Of a DNA stretch of 64,000 nt, positions 17,218 through 26,104 are shown in pieces. The notes beneath the pieces are model-generated. The model was not told the DNA's origin and ran no database searches. It worked only from the letters and a program-made list of their open reading frames with translations. Position 1 is the stretch's first letter. Each line of letters opens with the position of its first letter. This DNA comes from Cyanobacteria bacterium UBA11372 (GTDB taxonomy: Bacteria > Cyanobacteriota > Cyanobacteriia > Cyanobacteriales > Aerosakkonemataceae), in assembly GCA_003486675.1 (NCBI GenBank), contig DNGG01000154.1, positions 1 through 64,000 on the forward strand, read 5' to 3'. Made by a program: the position numbers and the translations under genes.

Positions 17218-17980
17218 AGGGAATCCATGAACTTATTCCTATTATACTAGCAACAGCTTTTTGCGCGTTCGTGAGTCCGGCTCCGCGGATAGGAATTGTC
17301 ACCTCAACTTCTTTGCCTAAATTGCAAGCGCTTCTGTAGCTCTCTGGGCTATCTAGACGGATTCGCGTTTTACCTTTCGCGCGTATCTTTTCTTCTTGCG
17401 GTGCCTTCATTAGAGCCGTGTCTAGCCGATCGGAACCGTTATTAGTTAGAAACACTTCTTGGTCTAGATCGACTTTGATAAACCTTGTTTTTTTGATAAA
17501 GTTTGAATTGTTTTTTTTGAAGTCGTCTGAGGACGTGTAAATCTGCAAGCAAATATCGTCTACGGGCGGACTTCGGTACGGTTCCGGAAGTACTAGCCAT
17601 TCAACCGACCAACTTCTCTGCCAGTCCAGCTCTTCTTCGATGTTTGGCAATTCTTGTATAGCGGAAAAAGTTTCTGATTCGATTCGCACGGACTGATTTT
17701 CAGCGTCTTCTTTCGCTGTGGCTCGTAAAATTTTGCACCACACTTTAATTGGCTCTATTAGATTATATCTTAATATTTTGCCGCGCAGCCGCCTTCTTTC
17801 CTCTTGTTTTATCTTTCTCTGCCCAGATTTAATTGTTATTAGCGCTTCCCTGTCTTTTGTTGTAATTATTAGCGCCTGAAACTCTTCGTCCCCGTTAAGC
17901 TTGATTACTGTTCCACAACCAAACTTAAACCCACCAACTAAAATATCTCTGTGAATGATGCTATCAGGATCGCAAGGCAT
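17201..17980 (-). CDS. Hypothetical tail-region protein
   Basis: About 259 residues from ATG 17980 (MPCDPDSIIHRDILVGGFKF); the frame is open 16 codons further to 18028, overlapping the radical SAM gene more deeply. The N-terminal part reads as a small beta barrel with a basic stretch (SGQRKIKQEERRRLRG), then an acidic middle, then a C-terminal segment with VEVTIPIRGAGLTNAQ. No recognised family. As it overlaps the end of the radical SAM gene, it is a candidate partner or substrate, but nothing in the sequence proves it. Confidence 0.65.
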   Translation of the reverse strand: MPCDPDSIIHRDILVGGFKFGCGTVIKLNGDEEFQALIITTKDREALITIKSGQRKIKQEERRRLRGKILRYNLIEPIKVWCKILRATAKEDAENQSVRIESETFSAIQELPNIEEELDWQRSWSVEWLVLPEPYRSPPVDDICLQIYTSSDDFKKNNSNFIKKTRFIKVDLDQEVFLTNNGSDRLDTALMKAPQEEKIRAKGKTRIRLDSPESYRSACNLGKEVEVTIPIRGAGLTNAQKAVASIIGISSWIPYGNGS

Positions 17981-18710
17981 GTGGGTAAAAAACCGATGAA
18001 CTAGAGCCATCATGCGAACATTTCTCACACAATTCTAGCCCAACCCTGGATTGATTTAATTTCTTTCTGATAGATCGAAAGCGATCGCTGAACCAAATTT
18101 CTTCCAGGGAAGCTTGCTCAATATTCCCAAGTACAATATCTCCGTACATGTCAGCGCAGCAAATCACGATGTCACCGGACGCTTTAATGACTAGCATATT
18201 TGATGGTCGCTGACAGGGTGCTTCCACCGGGGAAAATCCAGGTATAGATCCAGCCCTGTTTTCTAGGTATCTAGGCACCTCCATGTCTATAAACGCGATC
18301 GCGCCTAACAATTCTGGAGCGATCGCATCCCTCAGTCTGTCGCGAGCTTTTGGATCGTAAATGCTGATCGCGATCGCGTCCATCCCCGCATCGAGCAATG
18401 CCCACAGCAAATCCTGATTGAGCGCGTCGCCATTGCTGATTAGCGAGATATAAGCTCGCGGACAGGCTTGTCTAAATTTGCGAACGATTGACACAATTCG
18501 GGAATCCAGTAGTGGCTCGTTGATACCAAACGGTGAAATCCTGCCTGCGAAGTTAAGGTAAGCCAGATTGTCAGCGATCTTGGCTATTAGCGCATCCGAT
18601 AGTCTTTTCGTCTCTGCTCTAGATTGGGGTTGACCAAACTTGCAGAACCAGCACCTGCGGTTGCAAGTGCTTTGGGTTTCAATGAGGACAACTTCAAATA
18701 AATTGCTCAT
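17964..18710 (-). CDS. Radical SAM/SPASM-domain protein
   Basis: A 248-residue radical S-adenosylmethionine enzyme. CNRRCWFC (Cys16, Cys20, Cys23) is the CX3CX2C cluster motif, LNFAGRISPFGINEPLLD carries the region after the first strand, and a short SPASM-like C-terminal domain has Cys166 (APCQRPSN), GDIVICCADMYGD (Cys184, Cys185), LGNI and CEKC (228, 231). Such proteins bind auxiliary iron-sulfur clusters and usually modify peptides or proteins. It is shorter than typical maturases. The gene lies between a glycosyltransferase and tail genes, overlapping both by 17 bp; it has HIP1 sites in frame. The substrate is unknown. Confidence 0.88.
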   Translation of the reverse strand: MSNLFEVVLIETQSTCNRRCWFCKFGQPQSRAETKRLSDALIAKIADNLAYLNFAGRISPFGINEPLLDSRIVSIVRKFRQACPRAYISLISNGDALNQDLLWALLDAGMDAIAISIYDPKARDRLRDAIAPELLGAIAFIDMEVPRYLENRAGSIPGFSPVEAPCQRPSNMLVIKASGDIVICCADMYGDIVLGNIEQASLEEIWFSDRFRSIRKKLNQSRVGLELCEKCSHDGSSSSVFYPHALRS

Positions 18711-19566
18711 TTAACAACGAGGCTCTATCTATCATTGGTAATTCTGCGACACCTGAATTGGCAGCTTTGGAAATCTCCGTTTGCCATTCTTGATTGAATT
18801 TAGCGTGGCCTAAATTTAAGTCATCTATGTAGTATTTGCCTCCATTTTCTCGAGTCAACCATTGACTAAAACTTTTAGCCCATGTATAACGAGCGATCAA
18901 CCTGTTTAGCCTGTTTTTTGTTCCAGATATTTGGTCCGGGGACCATCCATCTCGGTAAAGAATGCCCATCACTGGCACGTGTTGGACGTTTATCCCCAGC
19001 ATTAAGCAATCTAGCAAAAACTTAAAGCAGTGCATACCCTTAAAATACGCATCACTCGTGTCCCAACTGATCTGTTCAAACACACTTCTTTTGATTAGCA
19101 ATGCGCTCGTAGATGGCACGTGTTCAAATCTTGCCAGTGCGCGAAGTAAAGGCAGTCGATTAGTGGGCCAAGGCTCAACATATTGTTGGTTGTTTTCGTA
19201 CCTCTCTATCTCCATGTCGCAATAGGTTACTAAAGCTGATTCGTGTTTTCTCCTACTTAACGAGTTTTCCCCTATTAGCTCGTCGTCTGCGTCTAAAAAG
19301 CACAGCCACCTATCATCACCACGCGCTGACTGGCTAACCAACTCATTCCTAACAACCTGCGCTCCTTTGTTGTTGATGAAACCAAGAACTTTAACTTTTG
19401 GCATATTTTTGGCGGCGGAATTCAACAGAGGTACCGTGATTCCGTCGTCGCTGGCATCGTCTAAGACTACGATCTCATCTACAGATGGTTGTGCGATCGC
19501 CGATCCGATCGCCTTTAGTACTTTGTCTCCCGCGTTGTAGCAAGGAATGAGAATGCTGACAGACAT
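18694..19566 (-). CDS. Family-2 glycosyltransferase
   Basis: A 290-residue GT-A fold enzyme. MSVSILIPCYNAGDKVLKAI and IVVLDDASDDG are the standard GT2 opening, and CFLDADDELIG carries the DXD-type metal site (Asp92, Asp94). It has no membrane segment. The C-terminal third (WSPDQISGTKNRLNRLIARY) is an acceptor-side helical part. It transfers a sugar from a nucleotide donor; the acceptor may be a tail protein or a cell-surface glycan. It starts 18 bases after the spike gene stop and overlaps the radical SAM gene by 17 bases, so all are one transcript. Confidence 0.88.
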   Translation of the reverse strand: MSVSILIPCYNAGDKVLKAIGSAIAQPSVDEIVVLDDASDDGITVPLLNSAAKNMPKVKVLGFINNKGAQVVRNELVSQSARGDDRWLCFLDADDELIGENSLSRRKHESALVTYCDMEIERYENNQQYVEPWPTNRLPLLRALARFEHVPSTSALLIKRSVFEQISWDTSDAYFKGMHCFKFLLDCLMLGINVQHVPVMGILYRDGWSPDQISGTKNRLNRLIARYTWAKSFSQWLTRENGGKYYIDDLNLGHAKFNQEWQTEISKAANSGVAELPMIDRASLLNEQFI

Positions 19567-19584
19567 ATTTACCTCATGTCTAAA

Positions 19585-21747
19585 TTACTGACAGATTCCT
19601 ATTATTTGTTTTGAACCATAAGGTTCGATTTGGCCTCCGTAGATAGCCGATATCGATCGCACCACGGCTCCCTGGCAGTCCTTAACCGTTAGCCTGTGAA
19701 CTGAATTAACGTAGCTTAACTCTGGCGGATATATGTCATTGTAGTCTATCAACCCTAAATCCCTAAGCATAGACTGCTTACCAGAGTAGTACCTTTCCTG
19801 ATAGCCTCTGAGATAAATATTACCTCTGCATCCTGTAGTGCTTATGCTGTAAGCGTTTGCCAAGTCCGTACTGTCCACAAACGCGCTAATTGCGATAATC
19901 GATGCATTCTGGTTTCCAATGGCAGACAGTGACTTCAATTTTATTCCCTTGCCTGGCAGCGTGGACTCTCCACTCGGACTGCTCGTGACTCCATCAAATG
20001 GCGCAAGGCATACTCGGACTTCTTCAATTTTTCCACCTTGTTTAATTAAGTTGCTAAACGACCCCCAATTTGTCCCGATCTGCACAGCTTGAGAAGCATT
20101 GAAGCCTAGCCTGTAGTTACTACCTGTTTCCGAATCTAACTGAATATTGACATATTGGCTGTTGATGTTAGTTGAAATATATTGGGGAAGATTTGGTGGA
20201 AGCTGACCAGAGGTATAAGTATAATTAAATAGCGCTGTTTTCCAATCCTCTGGTGTTGCAACTGGCAAGTTAGGATTTGAATAGGCTTGTTTTAACAAAG
20301 AGTTCCCGGCAATTGTCGCGTCAATAATTTTGCACCATTGGTTGTTGCGCCTACCCGCGATCGCGCGCACAAAGCTCTTTTCAGTTCCTGTTGCTACTAG
20401 GTAAGCTTGGAATGGATCGCTGTAATTAAAAGTGTGAATTTTGAGTTTTTTGTCTTTGGTGGGAAAGAACGACCATATCTGGCGGCTGCGCTTTTCTTTT
20501 GGGTAGGGGCAGGCGACGGGACTGCTTCCTCTTCCTGGATCTTGGCAAGTGTCGTCCTTTGAGTTGAACGGACTACATATTATTGCTGCGTGATTTTGGA
20601 ATAAAGTCACGCCTTGAATGTTAATTCCTCCTATACTTGACGGGGGCTGCGGTGGCTCCATGCTGCTGCTAAAATTGTTTGCCGGAACATATTTGTAAAC
20701 AAAATAATATAAGTAAGCGATATCATTTCCAGAGAACCAATATCCTGGGCTTCCTTGTATCCAAATATCGCTTGCCGCGACACTGTACAGAAACCATCCG
20801 TTCTCGTCTACTACCCTACTAGCCCCAGTGGAGATTTCATTTTTTTGCGACACCAGGATTGCGCCGGGTGGATACCTCGCCTCATCCAAACGTGCCACCA
20901 TTGGTAGATAGTAATAAACCCAAAATGCGCCAGGAGGTACAGAAGCAAAAGGAAATTCCGATGGCCTTGCTCTGACGTAGCTTGCTGGGGCAAGGTGGTC
21001 AACTAAAAGCATATTTGCTGAATCACAGGTGCCTGCTTGGGAGTGATAGAATAGCCCGCCCTGAATAGGCCCATATTGCCAGCTAATACCAGAAGGGGTT
21101 CCCACGCGATAACCCGCATATATCACTACATATCCGCCATGCCCATCTTCTCCTTCTGGATCGGGCCAAGGGGGTTGTGGCGCGGCAAGACACTCTTGCA
21201 GTGTTGCGTATTTACCTGTGCCGTCACATACAGGTAAGCATCTATTGCCTACGCGATTGTAGGTGGAGCAGGTGCAAGGAACTCGTTCCTGCTGAACAGT
21301 CTCGTACAGAATTGCCAGGGATGACTCCTGCTTCTCTTCGCAAGAACAGGGTACAGGTGTATTACCGTTGTACAACAACTGCACTAAATATAATGCATGA
21401 GCAGGATCTTCGATTGACGTTTGCTCTCTTGGTGGTTTTGGCTTCACGGGTGGGGCGGGCATTTGATTGGCGGTGGCGAAACCTTCCGGAGATCGCAACC
21501 CCAGTATGCGCTGCCCAGGTAGGATCTGCCCATCAGTAATTACTTCGCTACCTCGATAAATCGATCCATCGCTATTTCGCAGAATAGCTCGACCGCTAGC
21601 CGCATCCCGCCCAAGCCAGTCAGCGCTGAAAACTTGGTTGTCTGCAAGAGAGCGATCGCGATCGCGAATACGACGCGATCGCTGCATCTGGTTTAGCAGT
21701 CGTCTTCGCCTGATTAAGTAGTTTGTGTCTTGAGTTGGATCGGTCAT
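19585..21747 (-). CDS. Large Cys-rich tail spike-like protein
   Basis: A 720-residue protein with a very basic N-terminal helix (YLIRRRRLLNQMQRSRRIRD), a module like that of the 96-residue tail protein at residues 40-85, a Pro-rich linker (APPVKPKPPREQ), then a Cys-rich stretch (CSCEEK, CTCSTYNRVGNRCLPVC) and a large domain rich in Tyr, Ser and Gly. No catalytic motif is recognised. Position just after the tail-tip proteins and length suggest a receptor-binding or accessory spike. The cysteine-rich insert (near residues 130-190) is unusual for a cytoplasmically assembled phage protein and may bind metal. Confidence 0.65.
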   Translation of the reverse strand: MTDPTQDTNYLIRRRRLLNQMQRSRRIRDRDRSLADNQVFSADWLGRDAASGRAILRNSDGSIYRGSEVITDGQILPGQRILGLRSPEGFATANQMPAPPVKPKPPREQTSIEDPAHALYLVQLLYNGNTPVPCSCEEKQESSLAILYETVQQERVPCTCSTYNRVGNRCLPVCDGTGKYATLQECLAAPQPPWPDPEGEDGHGGYVVIYAGYRVGTPSGISWQYGPIQGGLFYHSQAGTCDSANMLLVDHLAPASYVRARPSEFPFASVPPGAFWVYYYLPMVARLDEARYPPGAILVSQKNEISTGASRVVDENGWFLYSVAASDIWIQGSPGYWFSGNDIAYLYYFVYKYVPANNFSSSMEPPQPPSSIGGINIQGVTLFQNHAAIICSPFNSKDDTCQDPGRGSSPVACPYPKEKRSRQIWSFFPTKDKKLKIHTFNYSDPFQAYLVATGTEKSFVRAIAGRRNNQWCKIIDATIAGNSLLKQAYSNPNLPVATPEDWKTALFNYTYTSGQLPPNLPQYISTNINSQYVNIQLDSETGSNYRLGFNASQAVQIGTNWGSFSNLIKQGGKIEEVRVCLAPFDGVTSSPSGESTLPGKGIKLKSLSAIGNQNASIIAISAFVDSTDLANAYSISTTGCRGNIYLRGYQERYYSGKQSMLRDLGLIDYNDIYPPELSYVNSVHRLTVKDCQGAVVRSISAIYGGQIEPYGSKQIIGICQ

Positions 21748-21802
21748 CGTAGGATTTTAGATTTTAGATTTAGCTACTTACACCCTTGTTCTTATTTTTT
21801 GA

Positions 21803-22501
21803 TTAAGCTTGGCTAAATCGCAATTTAAGCTTATACTCTTTACTTTGTCCCGCGGGTAGACTAATCAATACAGGTGAACTACCATCACTGCTGCGCTGTT
21901 CAAGGATCGTTGCCAACATGCCATTGGCGTACTTTAAGTAGAAAATTCCCGTCCCTGTGGTGGATAAATCAACTGCCGTTAGGCCATCTGCGGAGATCTG
22001 AAATGTACCAGACGTGATGCCAAATGCTTGATATATAGCTGTACCAGATAGCGGCGAGGGCAGCGTTGCCCCTGCCTCCGGAACGATCATAATCGAATCA
22101 CCGTTGGACAGTCCGTGGCTTGCCAGCGTAATTACGTTGGTGCTGGTGTTGATGGCACTAGGGGTTAAGCTTCTAGGTTTGTTAGCACTCCCTCCAACCA
22201 AAGTGAATAATTGATAAAATTCCACCGAAGTTGTTGCCGTCATCGTAATCGTGACGTCAGGAGTTTCCCATTTAAAAATCAGTGGATTATATGCTCCAAC
22301 CGAAGTCAGCGTTCCTGTCCCTCTTTCAATTAAAACTGATTCTTTGGCGATTACTTGCGCCTTGGTAGAGTCGGTTGCTGACAGCAGCCCTGGTACTCCA
22401 CCAGCAGGATCTACGACGCACAGCCTGATTGGAACATTTAAATATATTTGCCTTAAAAATACTTCGTATTGATTTAAGTGTACGCTTTGTTGAACCGCCA
22501 T
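21803..22501 (-). CDS. Tail-tip or structural protein
   Basis: About 232 residues starting MAVQQSVHLNQYEVFLRQIY; ATG 22501 has AGGAGG upstream, so the longer frame to 22546 is rejected. Mostly beta with Thr/Ser-rich strands; the LASHGLSNGDSIMIV segment near residue 150 resembles a beta-sandwich repeat common in phage distal tail proteins and fibres. No named family. The gene begins two bases after the stop of the 933-residue tail protein, implying coupled translation. Confidence 0.65.
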   Translation of the reverse strand: MAVQQSVHLNQYEVFLRQIYLNVPIRLCVVDPAGGVPGLLSATDSTKAQVIAKESVLIERGTGTLTSVGAYNPLIFKWETPDVTITMTATTSVEFYQLFTLVGGSANKPRSLTPSAINTSTNVITLASHGLSNGDSIMIVPEAGATLPSPLSGTAIYQAFGITSGTFQISADGLTAVDLSTTGTGIFYLKYANGMLATILEQRSSDGSSPVLISLPAGQSKEYKLKLRFSQA

Positions 22502-22502
22502 T

Positions 22503-25304
22503 TCATCCCTCCTGTAAATATAGATACCCGAGTCCGCTGGTGGCATTGCCCGTAATAGTTAATTTTACCCAGGTAGGTATTGCATACAAATGCCCTGGAT
22601 GGTGGTCCATTATACCTACCTCTATTGGCGCATACCCGCTAATAAATCTGCCAGGATTGTTATCGTCTCCTACGGAAATCGTTACGCTCGCAGAGAAGGC
22701 TGTGACGACAATAATCCTAATTTGCTCTACCAACCTTGATTCCCTGATCCAAATCGTGGTTGGTGAGCTAAACGAGAATTCTACGCGCGATCGCGGTAAT
22801 ACTCGTTCGTCTGTGAGCGCGATCGCTTCTATAGCGATTTCGGCGATCGCCTCTTCGGTTGGCAATGGATCGTCAGCAAAGAGATCGAATTCGATGTCTG
22901 CGATCGCTTCCTCAACAACTTTGTCGTCTGTATCGAATACGATATCGGCGATCGCAATTTCCGCCTCAAAAACCATCACATCCCGATCGAAGGCGATCGG
23001 CTCTATAGCGATCGTAGATTCAATCGGAACTATTGCGTCAAATGGCGGCTGGAAGATTTCGACAGGATAGGTAGCTACACCGGGCGCGATCGCTACTGCA
23101 CTGTTGCCTATTGGTTGTACGGAAATCTCTTCGGCACCGGGCGGCGCGTCAGCCGTTACGCGCACCGTGGCGCCACCAATCGTTAATATCGTACCCCGCT
23201 CCAGCCATCCAGTTAGTCGCGCAACGCTAATCGCTGTTATCTGCCCTAAAGAAGCCGTCGCAGATTGCATCACCTGAACCGACTGAGTGCCCGTGGTAAT
23301 TTCTCCTAATACCCCCCCTCCGCCACACCACAAACCGTCCAAACTGCAAACGCACTCGGTTTTTGTTAGCACAATCGCAAAAGCGTCGGCGACGTAGCGG
23401 TACTTGATACCTTCCTCGTTGAGCGTAAACGGTATCAGCGGCTTGTAATCGCTCCAGTCGTCGGGAGAGTCCGAGATCTCTACGCCCTCATATCTACCCC
23501 AGTCCAAGCTCATCAAATTTCGCCCGACCATTTCTGCTTGCGATCGCCAAGCAATTTCACCGCCTTGGATGGGAAACTCTAGCCTGTAAGTTTTTGGTGG
23601 CGGGGAAAAACTTGACGCTAAAAAAGGCGATCGCACAACTATCTCCACGTCTTTTTGGCTTTGTGAGATTTGATACAGTGGCGGGGCTGTTTCTGGTGCG
23701 GGAGGTTGAGTGGTTCCTGAATTGCTGATTGTAATCCTGTTTTCTTGGGTTACAAGATCCGCAAAAATATCCCCACTTGAATAAATCTCCCTCCTTTCCT
23801 CCTCTATTTTTTTCCACAGTTCATCTGCGGCGGCGGAATCGTGACTAGCCCAAGAGACTCGGCTTAACTCTTGCTTAATGTAGTCAGAACCATCTTTTCG
23901 CCAAACTTGGTCGTTGGTCTCAGCAACTACCAAATAGTCTCCTCTAGCCATTGGTCGCTGAGATGTAATCTTTTCCGACTCGGCAAATATGGCACCACGC
24001 AGTTTGCGCTTAATCACGCTTATCCTCTGTGTTACTATCTGCTCCTCTTGTTGTTTTTCCAACGCCTGTACTTGTATGCCGTCTCCCACGGATGGCGGGC
24101 TAGAGTTCAACGGCTTGATGCCATGATTGTCGGACGCATACTCGTACACTTCTATTTCCTCGTAGGCGGGAATTAATTGCGTGTAATCTATATAAATTTT
24201 CGCTTTTCCAAAAGTTGGAGATACATAAGTAATCATTTTATCTTCTTTGTCTAATTCGTGCTGAAGTATCCACTCTTTTAAGGCAACTCCATAAGGCTGA
24301 AAAACTGTTACCGTTTTCTTTTTTAAAATCTTTTCAATTCCATCTTTGCAGTCATCATCTTGCCCAGGCATCAAAGCGTTTATTGGTGGCGTTCCTATTT
24401 TTTTTTCTTGATATTCCCACTCTTCAAGTTTGTATCCAGAAGGCATAAAAAATGGGAACTCAAAATACCAAGGCATTATATTGTTCGCTAGTTCTTTGGT
24501 GAAAGTTTCAATAGTTCTTTTTTTACCGTCGAATTTTTCCACTGTAAGGCTTTTTCCAGTCATGCCGTCGCTAACAAGAATTGTTTCTTGATTCAGTTTT
24601 TTCTTGCTTATCTGCATTAAATTAGCGCTAATTTTTATACTTGCAGGCGGAATGTCGCCAGAACTCATGCGGTCATAATCTTTGATTTCATCTAGTTTTT
24701 TGGTAAAAGTGGAAGGCTTGCTGCTCCACAAATCTACGCGCACTGCCCGCACGCTTTCGTTTTTGTCTACGTACAAAGCATATCCCATTTCCCAAGCAAT
24801 CTTGCCACAGGTTTGGATTAAGTTACCACTTTGTGGAGGGAAATAAACCACCCCTGGAATAGAATCAATCAATGGCGGCGCGCCCGCTTTGGCTAACAAC
24901 AAGTTAATAACTGTAGTGACAGGGGTAGGTGTCCCCAAGCAATTGCTTGCGCTTGATTCGTCTTGATCCTGCTCTAATAGCGTTAAGAGGTCGCATAGTT
25001 GCAAGGTTAGAATCCGTTGCTTCAAATTGTAATGTCTACCCCTAATTCTTAAAATACCTCTGGGGATAATTGTACCATCAACCGTTGCTACAACGCGATT
25101 CTTTTTAGCAAAGTTGGTATTTAGTCTACTGTCTAATGTCGTCGCGATATTTGCTGTTGCTTGCAATTTAAGGCTACCCTGTGTTGATATTATTCCAGAG
25201 TCATTTACTGAAGCGTCACCAGCTTCGTAATAAATCAGATACTCCGAAAAGTCTATCCCATTTATTACGACCGAATGCTGGCGACTGGAAATATTTAACA
25301 GCAT
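22503..25304 (-). CDS. Tail-tip hub-like protein
   Basis: A 933-residue protein after the tape measure and a Dit-position gene, the position of siphovirus tail-associated hub proteins. Residues 1-150 open with MLLNISSRQHSVVINGIDFS, a beta structure with CDLLTLLEQD. The middle is mixed alpha/beta with many Lys and Glu. Residues ~735-840 are acidic, rich in the triplet AIA and encoded by a run of HIP1 octamers (six GCGATCGC in about 310 bp, 22787-23093). A beta domain closes the protein (ISGYAPIEVGIMDHHPGHLY). Starts in overlap with the upstream stop. Hub role is inferred by gene order. Confidence 0.65.
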   Translation of the reverse strand: MLLNISSRQHSVVINGIDFSEYLIYYEAGDASVNDSGIISTQGSLKLQATANIATTLDSRLNTNFAKKNRVVATVDGTIIPRGILRIRGRHYNLKQRILTLQLCDLLTLLEQDQDESSASNCLGTPTPVTTVINLLLAKAGAPPLIDSIPGVVYFPPQSGNLIQTCGKIAWEMGYALYVDKNESVRAVRVDLWSSKPSTFTKKLDEIKDYDRMSSGDIPPASIKISANLMQISKKKLNQETILVSDGMTGKSLTVEKFDGKKRTIETFTKELANNIMPWYFEFPFFMPSGYKLEEWEYQEKKIGTPPINALMPGQDDDCKDGIEKILKKKTVTVFQPYGVALKEWILQHELDKEDKMITYVSPTFGKAKIYIDYTQLIPAYEEIEVYEYASDNHGIKPLNSSPPSVGDGIQVQALEKQQEEQIVTQRISVIKRKLRGAIFAESEKITSQRPMARGDYLVVAETNDQVWRKDGSDYIKQELSRVSWASHDSAAADELWKKIEEERREIYSSGDIFADLVTQENRITISNSGTTQPPAPETAPPLYQISQSQKDVEIVVRSPFLASSFSPPPKTYRLEFPIQGGEIAWRSQAEMVGRNLMSLDWGRYEGVEISDSPDDWSDYKPLIPFTLNEEGIKYRYVADAFAIVLTKTECVCSLDGLWCGGGGVLGEITTGTQSVQVMQSATASLGQITAISVARLTGWLERGTILTIGGATVRVTADAPPGAEEISVQPIGNSAVAIAPGVATYPVEIFQPPFDAIVPIESTIAIEPIAFDRDVMVFEAEIAIADIVFDTDDKVVEEAIADIEFDLFADDPLPTEEAIAEIAIEAIALTDERVLPRSRVEFSFSSPTTIWIRESRLVEQIRIIVVTAFSASVTISVGDDNNPGRFISGYAPIEVGIMDHHPGHLYAIPTWVKLTITGNATSGLGYLYLQEG
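22787..23093. repeat. HIP1 octamer cluster inside a coding region
   Basis: Six perfect GCGATCGC octamers lie in about 307 bp, with further near-matches (GCGATCGG, GCGATCGT). The frame reads them as Ala-Ile-Ala on the coding strand. Density is far above that of the surrounding tail genes. Confidence 0.85.
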
Positions 25305-26098
25305 CAGGCTTCCTGTAGGCTAAAAGTGGCTTTATAAATTCTATCTTTGCTCTCTTTATTGTAGCTGTATTTAGGAAACTCAGATATTAATCCCTGTGCC
25401 ATCAAGCTAGCGCCCATCGTCGTGTCTGCGATTGCGATCCTCGGATCTTGCCTTAGATAGCAAGCCGCATTGTATGCTGTTAAAATTCCCTCTAGCGCTA
25501 CCCGTTCGGCAGGGGTGAGATTGGCAGCGATCGACCAGATATATTTACCGCGCCAAGGTGGCCCCGTGACGATCGTCGCGCCTAGTATAGCGTATTCAAT
25601 TTTTGGTACGGTTTCTTGGATAAAGTAGCGCGGGAACTTTTCCTCCATGAAGCGCTGAGAGATCGACAGCGATAGTCCAGAGAAAGAAAGTGCGATCGCG
25701 CCATTGAGATATGCGTCGTCGGTGGCCTGATTGTACTCTCTCAACACCGCTGAAATGCGAATAAATCGGCCTTCCTCGAAGAACTCTGGCGGCTTCTCAA
25801 ACCAAGCGAAAAATGTCAGTCCGGGTTCGTTTAACCCCGCTCTGGTGGCGTCGGTTACAGTTAGCTTGCAGTCCTCTCCCGCTGTGAATTTCTGCAAGAA
25901 TTGCAAGTAGATGCTATTGAATTTAACCGCCTCTTCCAACGGTAGCAGGGCATTAATCGTTATGACATTTTTAGGGGAATACGCTGCGTCTTCCTGAAAG
26001 CTACCAGAAGGATCGGTATATTTGCGCGGGTAAGCGTTTTCGGTGAATTTATGTACCCGTACAGAGTTGCTATTGATGCTAATTTCTATGTAAGTCAT
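25304..26098 (-). CDS. Minor tail protein downstream of the tape measure
   Basis: A 264-residue protein, first gene after the tape measure, the usual place of a distal tail (Dit-like) protein. Two similar halves seem present: both carry a strand-rich segment with a phrase like EEAVKFNSIYLQFLQKF or PAERVALEGILTAYNAA, suggesting an internal duplication of a small domain. ATG 26098, six bases after the tape-measure stop. Assignment rests on position; no family is recognised. Confidence 0.6.
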   Translation of the reverse strand: MTYIEISINSNSVRVHKFTENAYPRKYTDPSGSFQEDAAYSPKNVITINALLPLEEAVKFNSIYLQFLQKFTAGEDCKLTVTDATRAGLNEPGLTFFAWFEKPPEFFEEGRFIRISAVLREYNQATDDAYLNGAIALSFSGLSLSISQRFMEEKFPRYFIQETVPKIEYAILGATIVTGPPWRGKYIWSIAANLTPAERVALEGILTAYNAACYLRQDPRIAIADTTMGASLMAQGLISEFPKYSYNKESKDRIYKATFSLQEA

Positions 26099-26104
26099 AT
26101 TATG

